Part shown: positions 32,879 to 38,285 of the stretch, piece after piece | How the letters are laid out: each line of letters begins with the position of its first letter | Numbering within the stretch: position 1 is the first letter of the stretch | NCBI GenBank assembly: GCA_000993535.1 | Contig: LBWG01000017.1 | Location: 1-38,285, forward strand | Length of the DNA: 38,285 nucleotides | Direction: 5' to 3' | From: Candidatus Uhrbacteria bacterium GW2011_GWF2_39_13 | GTDB lineage: Bacteria > Patescibacteriota > Patescibacteriia > UBA9934 > GWF2-40-263 | Program-made: the position numbers and the translations under genes | Notes under the pieces: generated by a model | Told to the model about the DNA's origin: nothing | The model's input: the letters and a program-made list of their open reading frames with translations, nothing else | Databases searched by the model: none

Positions 32879-34123
32879 ATGAGTGAAGAAAAAATATGGA
32901 CCGTATCCGAAGCTAATTCCGCGGTGAGGGAAATCATAGAGAACAGCCTGCTTCCCTTCTGGCTTCAGGGAGAAATAGGCACCATAAACCTGCATCGCTC
33001 CGGACATGTTTACCTTACGCTGAAAGATATTAGAACACAGATAAAAGGTGTTTTTTTCGGGGGCGCGGAACAGGCAACGTCGATGCGCCTGCAAGCAGGC
33101 ATGTCAGTGGAGGCTTTCGGAAATCTGACCGTCTATGAAGTCAGGGGCGAATATCAGTTTTCGATCAAAAAACTGCGTCCCCTGGGATTAGGCGAACTTC
33201 AGAAAAAATTTGAAGAGCTTAAATCAAAACTCGCAGCCGAAGGACTTTTCGCGGAAGAAAGAAAAAAGAAAATCCCCATGCTCCCCGCAAAAATAGGGAT
33301 TGTAACATCTCCCGACGGGGCCGCGATAAAAGATTTTCTCCAGATAATAAACAGACGCTTCCCAAATGTCAACATAAAAATATATCCTGCTGCAGTCCAG
33401 GGAAAAGGGGCGGAAAAACAACTTGCCCGCGGATTGAAATTCTTCAACACGCATACTGATGTGGATGTGATAGTTGTAACTCGCGGCGGCGGCAGTATGG
33501 AAGACCTCTGGCCTTTCAACGAAGAGAAACTTGCCCGCGCCGTAGCCATGAGCAAAATCCCTGTAATAAGCGCGGTGGGACATGAAATAGATTTCACAAT
33601 ATGCGACTTTGTTTCTGATCTGAGGGTGCCGACCCCCTCCGCCGCGGCTGAACTGGTAATAGCCGGACAGGAGGAAATAAGCGAACGCCTTAAAAGCATA
33701 AAGAAAAAAATACAGGGAATACTTGAATTGAAATCCCAGAGACTCTGCCGCCGTTATGAAAAGGCCGCGGGAAGCTATGTTTTCAGAGAACCTCTCAGGA
33801 TAATAAGAGAAAAACAGCAGAATATTGATGAACTCATAAAAGATATTGAGAATGCGGCCAAAACATACGCTGAAAGAATGGATTCGAAACTTGAGCGTCT
33901 CAATGGCAAACTGAACGTACTCAATCCCATCGCGGCACTGAAGCGGGGATACGCCATACTTGTGGAAAAATCCACAAATAAAACAGTATCCTCCCCGGAC
34001 ACCCCGCCGGGCACACAGGTACGGGCATTCGTCTCCGGGGGCATACTTGATATGAAAGTCGAAACTGCCGAAAAAAGGGATTTCGACAGTTTGCGTCTTG
34101 ATTTCGGCACACCTGAACAGTAA
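32879..34123 (+). CDS. xseA: Exodeoxyribonuclease VII large subunit
   Basis: The 414-aa protein carries the N-terminal OB fold (about 5-100: FWLQGEIGTINLHRSGHVYLTLKD). The conserved catalytic domain follows: IGIVTSPDGAAIKDFLQIINRRFP, RGGGSMEDLWPFNEEKLARA, ISAVGHEIDFTICDFVSDLRVPTPSAAAE. A coiled coil (~265-340) and the RGYAIL tail complete it. XseA with XseB degrades single-stranded DNA to oligonucleotides in repair. No xseB-like gene is present in the window. Length is normal. Confidence 0.95.
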   Translation: MSEEKIWTVSEANSAVREIIENSLLPFWLQGEIGTINLHRSGHVYLTLKDIRTQIKGVFFGGAEQATSMRLQAGMSVEAFGNLTVYEVRGEYQFSIKKLRPLGLGELQKKFEELKSKLAAEGLFAEERKKKIPMLPAKIGIVTSPDGAAIKDFLQIINRRFPNVNIKIYPAAVQGKGAEKQLARGLKFFNTHTDVDVIVVTRGGGSMEDLWPFNEEKLARAVAMSKIPVISAVGHEIDFTICDFVSDLRVPTPSAAAELVIAGQEEISERLKSIKKKIQGILELKSQRLCRRYEKAAGSYVFREPLRIIREKQQNIDELIKDIENAAKTYAERMDSKLERLNGKLNVLNPIAALKRGYAILVEKSTNKTVSSPDTPPGTQVRAFVSGGILDMKVETAEKRDFDSLRLDFGTPEQ

Positions 34124-34177
34124 AATAAAGAGGAATGCGGCTGATAATCAAAATTATCCCAAATCGAGGAAAAAACA

Positions 34178-34570
34178 ATGAAGATCAAAATTACAATGTT
34201 TTTGCTTTTAGCGTTTTTCATTCATGGCTGCGGAGAACAAGCGCCACCCCAGAACGCAAACCAGAAACCGGATTACAGCACACTCGCAGAAAAATGTACA
34301 GTTGAGGATCCCGACGATGCCAAAAACAAGGACAGAAAACCATCGCACACAAGCACATCCCGGACTTCCACTACCGCTAAAACTCTTCAGATTAACGCCA
34401 AGACACCAATGGTAACTCCAGCATCTACCAGCGGAGGTACAGTCGATTCGGTCATGAATTATGGAACTGGCGCAACCGCACTCAGCATCAAGAAGAGGTC
34501 TACTGAAAAGCTGAAAAACATCCAGGACTCCCATAATGCCGCAACACAAAAGGCGCTGAAAGATAATTAA
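34178..34570 (+). CDS. Small predicted lipoprotein, unknown function
   Basis: The 130-aa protein has a short signal sequence MKIKITMFLLLAFFIHGC, with the lipobox-like FIHG-C18 placing lipidation at Cys18. The rest is Thr/Ser/Lys-rich and predicted disordered (KPSHTSTSRTSTTAKTL), with no recognisable domain. A good ribosome site (GAGGAAAA) precedes the ATG. The unusual composition suggests a flexible surface or periplasmic linker. I do not recognise a family. Confidence 0.6.
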   Translation: MKIKITMFLLLAFFIHGCGEQAPPQNANQKPDYSTLAEKCTVEDPDDAKNKDRKPSHTSTSRTSTTAKTLQINAKTPMVTPASTSGGTVDSVMNYGTGATALSIKKRSTEKLKNIQDSHNAATQKALKDN

Positions 34571-34680
34571 GACTTCTTTTCTTCACTTATCTTCACAAAT
34601 CACCGAGATTCCTCTTAATCGGGTTTGAAAAATGACAATGAACGAGTTAGATTTCAACGTGGGATGAGAGAACATCCAGC

Positions 34681-34696
34681 ATAAAATATATTTTAT
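34681..34696. repeat. 16-bp perfect AT palindrome upstream of the kinase gene
   Basis: ATAAAATATATTTTAT reads identically on both strands and lies 18 bp before the start at 34715. It could be an operator or simply an A/T-rich promoter region, since it contains TAAAAT. A smaller hairpin, GGATG-AGAGAA-CATCC (34662-34677), lies just upstream. Confidence 0.4.
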
Positions 34697-34714
34697 AGAG
34701 TATGACATTTAAAT

Positions 34715-36085
34715 ATGATTTCAGAGAAATTTGACAATACTATATCAACCCGGATAATGTCCAAAGACGGCGGGGATATGCCTTCGAGAATATTGGTTGT
34801 GGACGATGACGGGTATATAAGAGATATGTTGAAAAACGCGCTTGAACCGGCTGGTTATCACGTTGATCTGGCTTTCGGCAGCGGAGATGCTCTAGAAAAA
34901 CTGATAGACTACAAATACAATCTCCTCATCCTCGACGCCAACCTCCCGGGAATATCAGGTTTCGAGCTTCTCAAATACTGCAAGAAGCATCATCCTATAA
35001 TGGAAATAATAATGATAACCGGCAATCCCGAACTTGACGACGCGATTTCGACTGTCAAGGATGGAGCTTTTGATTATCTGCCTAAACCTTTTTCCCTGGA
35101 AAAGCTCCTTTCCAGAATGCAGGACGCCCTGAAGCACCAGAAAGATGAACTGATTAAAAGCCTTTCTCCGGCCAATGCCGATAAACTGAACAATCCTCAT
35201 AACCTTCTCCTCCCTGAATACAAAATAATTAAAACCCTCGGGACCGGGATGATGGGAATTGTTTTCCTTGCCGAAAAAGACTGTAAGCAATACGCGTTGA
35301 AAATACTGAGACGGGAAGGTGATGATGTAAGTCACGCGGGACGCCTGAAACGCTTCCTCAGAGAAGCAAAAATTCTTTCCCAGATAGAACACCCCAACGT
35401 TGTAAGGGTTTATGATTTCGGTTTTCCTAAAGACAGCGAAATACCGTATATAGTAATGGAATATGTTCCGGGCAAATCTCTCACGTCCTTCATAAAAGAA
35501 AACAAATTAACCCTTGAACAGAAACTTTACATAATAGCTCAAATTGCTACGGCCCTGGCGATAGTGCATAAATTCGGAGTGCTTCACAGGGATGTAAAAC
35601 CGAGCAACATACTGGTTACAGATGACCACGTAGCAAAGCTTTCAGACTTCGGCATAGCTAAAATCTCAGATTCGTCCCTGACAATGACCCACGAAGTCCT
35701 CGGCTCTCCCGCATACATGCCTCCCGAAACCTTCAAACAGAATAAAATGCTGGACTGCCGTTCCGATATATTTTCGCTCGGCATCATGTCCTATGAACTG
35801 ATAACAGGAATAAAGCCCTTTCACGGGGAAACTGTCGGTGAAATGATGGACGCCATACAGAACGCGCGCCCGCAGGAGCCGCGAAAAATAAATCCGGACC
35901 TCCCGCTTTCAGTTCAGAATCTTCTTGAAAAAATGCTCAAGAAAAAACCTGAAGAAAGATTTCAGAGTGCCTCGAAAATTATCGAAGCTATAAATAATCT
36001 GAGCAAAAACAGCACCGAAGAAAACAGTAAACTGTTGGGTCTGCTGAAAAACATAATCAACGGCAGCGGCCGTGTCTGGTCCTGA
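34715..36085 (+). CDS. Response-regulator receiver domain fused to a Ser/Thr protein kinase
   Basis: The 456-aa protein begins with a CheY-like receiver (about 24-145): acidic pocket VVDDDGY (D30-D32), phospho-acceptor D74 in LLILDANLPG, conserved Thr in MITG, and Lys in PKPFS. A ~25-residue linker leads to a Hanks-type kinase: GTGMMGIV glycine loop, YALKIL Lys, catalytic HRDVKPSN (291-298), DFG (311-313), APE-equivalent MPPE, and SDIFSLGIMSYEL. All catalytic residues are present. No transmembrane or PASTA segments occur, so the kinase is cytosolic and probably switched by a histidine kinase. ATG 34778 (MPSRIL) is an alternative start. The partner is not visible. Confidence 0.9.
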   Translation: MISEKFDNTISTRIMSKDGGDMPSRILVVDDDGYIRDMLKNALEPAGYHVDLAFGSGDALEKLIDYKYNLLILDANLPGISGFELLKYCKKHHPIMEIIMITGNPELDDAISTVKDGAFDYLPKPFSLEKLLSRMQDALKHQKDELIKSLSPANADKLNNPHNLLLPEYKIIKTLGTGMMGIVFLAEKDCKQYALKILRREGDDVSHAGRLKRFLREAKILSQIEHPNVVRVYDFGFPKDSEIPYIVMEYVPGKSLTSFIKENKLTLEQKLYIIAQIATALAIVHKFGVLHRDVKPSNILVTDDHVAKLSDFGIAKISDSSLTMTHEVLGSPAYMPPETFKQNKMLDCRSDIFSLGIMSYELITGIKPFHGETVGEMMDAIQNARPQEPRKINPDLPLSVQNLLEKMLKKKPEERFQSASKIIEAINNLSKNSTEENSKLLGLLKNIINGSGRVWS

Positions 36086-36111
36086 AGCTGCTAACGCTTT
36101 TGCTATATTAC

Positions 36112-36285
36112 TCAACTTCTTCTGACACAAACTATCTGTGTTTTCAGACATATATTAACCAGCATCAGCATTAGCGGGACTTCAATCAGAACGCCAACGA
36201 CCGTTGCCAGCGCCGCGCCTGACGAAAGCCCAAAGAGCATGGTAGAGTTGGGGATCGAGATCGCCCACACACAATCCGGTGGCAT
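36112..36285 (-). pseudogene. C-terminal remnant of a second acr3 gene
   Basis: On the minus strand this stretch reads [20 protein letters not shown], then [15 protein letters not shown]. This is the last transmembrane segment and tail of an Acr3 arsenite permease and parallels [19 protein letters not shown] at the end of the intact acr3 next to it. The two tails differ enough that this is not a simple recent tandem copy. Nothing of the preceding nine helices remains, and the track ORF (36112-36360) merely extends through unrelated sequence into acr3. Confidence 0.7.
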
Positions 36286-36319
36286 AGCGCATGACTGGTA
36301 AAAAAGACATATCACTCCC

Positions 36320-37372
36320 CTATTTATCTTGAGGGAACCAATGTTTTGTTCTATTGGCAATTCTTACCAGAACCAGCATTACGGGAACTTCGACCAGTAC
36401 CCCGACAATGGTCGCCAATACAACCGGCGAAGCCGTGCCAAAGACGGCAATTGCCACCGCGACTGAGAGTTCAAAAAAGTTAGAAGCGCCAATCATGCCC
36501 GCAGGAGCAGCCACGTTGTGCGGCAACTTTAGCCATTTGCAGGGAATGTAGGCAATAAAGAAAATAAGGAACGTTTGAATCACCAGCGGAACCGCGATCA
36601 GAATAATGTGTAACGGATTGTTGATAATCACATTCCCTTGAAATGAGAAGATGATAATCAACGTAAGGAGCAGTCCGCCAATAGTGGCGTGGTTGAACTT
36701 CGGGATGAATTTATTCTCAAAGTAATCCAATCCTCTATGCCTGACGATCACGAGTCTGGTAATGATACCACCAGCTAGAGGAATTACTACAAACAGCAGG
36801 ACGGAAAGAATCAAGGTGTTCCACGGAACGGATATGTCGCTCAATCCCAGCAGAAATTTCACAATCGGAATGAATGCAATTAAAATGATAAGATCGTTTG
36901 TCGCAACTTGAACTACCGTATACGCTGGGTTCCCTTTGGTAAGATGACTCCATACAAAAACCATCGCGGTACACGGTGCAGCGCCTAAAAGAACAGCGCC
37001 CGCAAGGTAGTCTTTCGCCAACTCAGGCGTGATCCAGTTTTTGAAAATCACATAAAAGAACAGCACGGCGAGACCATACATGGTGAATGGCTTGATCAGC
37101 CAATTGGCAATCCAGGTCACGAACAGTCCTTTCGGATTTTTTCCGACATTACGGATGCTCTTAAAATCAACCTTCATCATCATAGGGTAAATCATCAGCC
37201 AAATCAAAATGGCAATCGGAATGGAGACTTGATAATATTCAAACTTGCTGAGGAATGCCGGAAACGCCGGGATGAATTTGCCAAGCAGCACCCCCGCAAT
37301 CATGCATAAGATTACCCATAACGTTAGATATTTCTCAAAGAAACCAATCCCTGAACTTTTTGCTTCACTCAT
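36320..37372 (-). CDS. acr3: Arsenite efflux permease, ACR3 family
   Basis: The 350-aa protein has ten predicted transmembrane helices and typical ACR3 elements: [50 protein letters not shown] (with the conserved Cys of this helix), [29 protein letters not shown]. It exports As(III) driven by the membrane potential or proton gradient. On the minus strand its ATG overlaps the stop of the upstream CMD-like gene (ATGA), giving an arsM-CMD-acr3 order. Regulator arsR would be expected off the right edge. GC and codon use look slightly less AT-rich than the glycan array, though this was not computed. Confidence 0.93.
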   Translation of the reverse strand: MSEAKSSGIGFFEKYLTLWVILCMIAGVLLGKFIPAFPAFLSKFEYYQVSIPIAILIWLMIYPMMMKVDFKSIRNVGKNPKGLFVTWIANWLIKPFTMYGLAVLFFYVIFKNWITPELAKDYLAGAVLLGAAPCTAMVFVWSHLTKGNPAYTVVQVATNDLIILIAFIPIVKFLLGLSDISVPWNTLILSVLLFVVIPLAGGIITRLVIVRHRGLDYFENKFIPKFNHATIGGLLLTLIIIFSFQGNVIINNPLHIILIAVPLVIQTFLIFFIAYIPCKWLKLPHNVAAPAGMIGASNFFELSVAVAIAVFGTASPVVLATIVGVLVEVPVMLVLVRIANRTKHWFPQDK

Positions 37373-37614
37373 TCTATTTCCTCATTGGTTGCGTTTGCTT
37401 CACCCGCAGATTTCATGCTGATAGATGCCTCGGCACCACGCTGAATGGCGTCTCCCACCTCCACCGCGTCTTTAATCTCCGCATCCGACAATCCCAGTTC
37501 CTTTGCTTTGTTCAAATAACAGATAACGCAAGGCTGGCAATGCGCGGTAATTGACGCGTCGACAGCAATCAGTTCCCGAGTTTTTTCATCAAGCTTGCTT
37601 TTTAAACGGAGGTT
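37369..37614 (-). CDS. Carboxymuconolactone-decarboxylase/AhpD-like small protein, no canonical start
   Basis: The open frame between arsM and acr3 is absent from the ORF track because it has no ATG/GTG/TTG near its beginning. It reads [57 protein letters not shown]. This is a near-complete CMD/AhpD domain with the redox CxxC replaced by C-QP-C followed by another Cys. The frame opens right at the arsM stop (about 12 bp before it) and ends overlapping the acr3 ATG. It is either initiated at a non-AUG codon by coupling, or the true start is lost to a small indel. CMD-like proteins of this type are frequently found in arsenic operons. Confidence 0.65.
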   Translation of the reverse strand, partial: NLRLKSKLDEKTRELIAVDASITAHCQPCVICYLNKAKELGLSDAEIKDAVEVGDAIQRGAEASISMKSAGEANATNEEIE

Positions 37615-38285
37615 TTAATCACCGAAATGTTCAGGCTGGTAATATAATCACTCAGTTTATCTCCCTTCGGCAACAATTCGATTATGGAAAGATACAAGGG
37701 GTCATTCCATTGTGTCATTTTATCAACATAGCCTGATTTCTTTTCAAATCTGAATTCCGAAAAACCTGCATCCTTTATCATTTTTTCTGTCTCATCCGTC
37801 AATACCGCTCCAGCGACACAGCCGACAAGCGCGGAAACTGCTTCGAGAACATTTTCAGGAAGCGGCTTCAGTAACGCCAGATCGGAAATCGCAGCTCGTC
37901 CGCCCGGTTTGAGAACACGAAAAATTTCCCTCCACACCTGCCCTTTGTCAGGGGAAAGATTTATGACACAGTTTGATATTACCACGTCAATACTACTGTC
38001 CGCCACCGGCAGGTGTTCTATTTCCCCGAGCCGGAACTCGACATTCTTCAATCCCGTCCGTTTTGTAAATTCGCTGATATTGTTTCTTGCCTTCATAAGC
38101 ATTTCATATGTCATATCAACACCAATTGATTTACCGGTTTTCCCTACCTTTTCAGCGGCAATGAAAACATCAAATCCGCCGCCCGCGCCCAAATCCAGAA
38201 CAACATCGCCTTCCTTCAATGACGCGATTGCCGTTGGATTACCGCATGACAAACCCATGTTTGCACCATCAGGCAATGAGGCCAG
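37602..38285 (-). CDS. arsM: Arsenite S-adenosylmethionine methyltransferase, 5'-truncated by window edge
   Basis: At least 228 aa, open to the window end ([19 protein letters not shown]). The SAM-binding motif is [17 protein letters not shown], followed by [14 protein letters not shown]. The three conserved Cys of ArsM are visible: [13 protein letters not shown] and VGCVAGAV. It methylates As(III) to less toxic or volatile species. The track's start (TTG 38276) is an internal codon, since the frame continues upstream. It heads the visible minus-strand arsenic unit arsM-CMD-acr3. The C-terminus ends at TAA 37602. Confidence 0.9.
   Translation of the reverse strand: MASLPDGANMGLSCGNPTAIASLKEGDVVLDLGAGGGFDVFIAAEKVGKTGKSIGVDMTYEMLMKARNNISEFTKRTGLKNVEFRLGEIEHLPVADSSIDVVISNCVINLSPDKGQVWREIFRVLKPGGRAAISDLALLKPLPENVLEAVSALVGCVAGAVLTDETEKMIKDAGFSEFRFEKKSGYVDKMTQWNDPLYLSIIELLPKGDKLSDYITSLNISVIKTSV

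Noticed and set aside
1-38285. CRISPR array or other direct-repeat array
   Set aside because: No regularly spaced repeats of 20 bp or more were noticed anywhere by eye, and no cas-like gene is present.

Overview
The window is a bacterial chromosomal segment of low to moderate GC with frequent AGA/AGG and ATA codons. It probably comes from an uncultivated Gram-negative-type lineage, judging by a heptosyltransferase-like GT9, a lipoprotein, and a response regulator fused to a Ser/Thr kinase. A PVC/Omnitrophota/Elusimicrobiota-like affiliation is only a guess; nothing here fixes the taxon.

Layout. (1) 1-1069: the N-terminus of an IS630-type transposase (minus), a tRNA-Asn(GUU) (minus), and a decayed, internally deleted IS200/IS605-type element that still has both end hairpins. 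(2) 1070-31461: one dense plus-strand array of 24 genes with 1-8 bp overlaps or very short gaps. It opens with a MarR/EPS-type winged-helix regulator and closes at a stem-loop terminator (about 31489-31535). (3) 31713-36085: plus-strand housekeeping and signalling genes: a NIF3-like protein, an M50 site-2-type protease, XseA, a small lipoprotein, and a receiver/Ser-Thr kinase hybrid. (4) 36112-38285: a minus-strand arsenic module with arsM (running off the edge), a CMD/AhpD-like small protein, acr3, and the tail of a second, decayed acr3.

The 30-kb array looks like a surface-glycan or glycoconjugate locus. It encodes GT9, CgeB-like, GT8-like and GT2 glycosyltransferases, a GT-C-like polytopic membrane protein and an MsbA/PglK-type ABC exporter. 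Sugar-nucleotide enzymes present are Gfo/Idh, a hexapeptide acyltransferase, two DegT aminotransferases, an extended SDR and a classical SDR. Methyltransferases are of the TIGR04325 and FkbM types, plus one fused to a membrane-anchored phosphodiesterase. Mixed in are eight radical SAM enzymes (three with an N-terminal B12-binding-type domain, most of the rest SPASM-like), a divergent PurH homologue, and a tandem pair of Cys-rich TIGR04076-like proteins. I see no Wzy polymerase, no initiating phosphoglycosyltransferase and no RiPP precursor, so the product is unknown. The combination of many radical SAM enzymes with a repurposed PurH-like formyltransferase fold is the best candidate for an undescribed pathway.

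Several genes have reading-frame oddities. One radical SAM gene is open only after a shift at an A7 tract, the GT-C-like gene has a +1 frameshift near its 3' end, and the M50 and CMD frames lack any ATG/GTG/TTG at the expected start. These are either assembly errors or real biology and need read-level checking.
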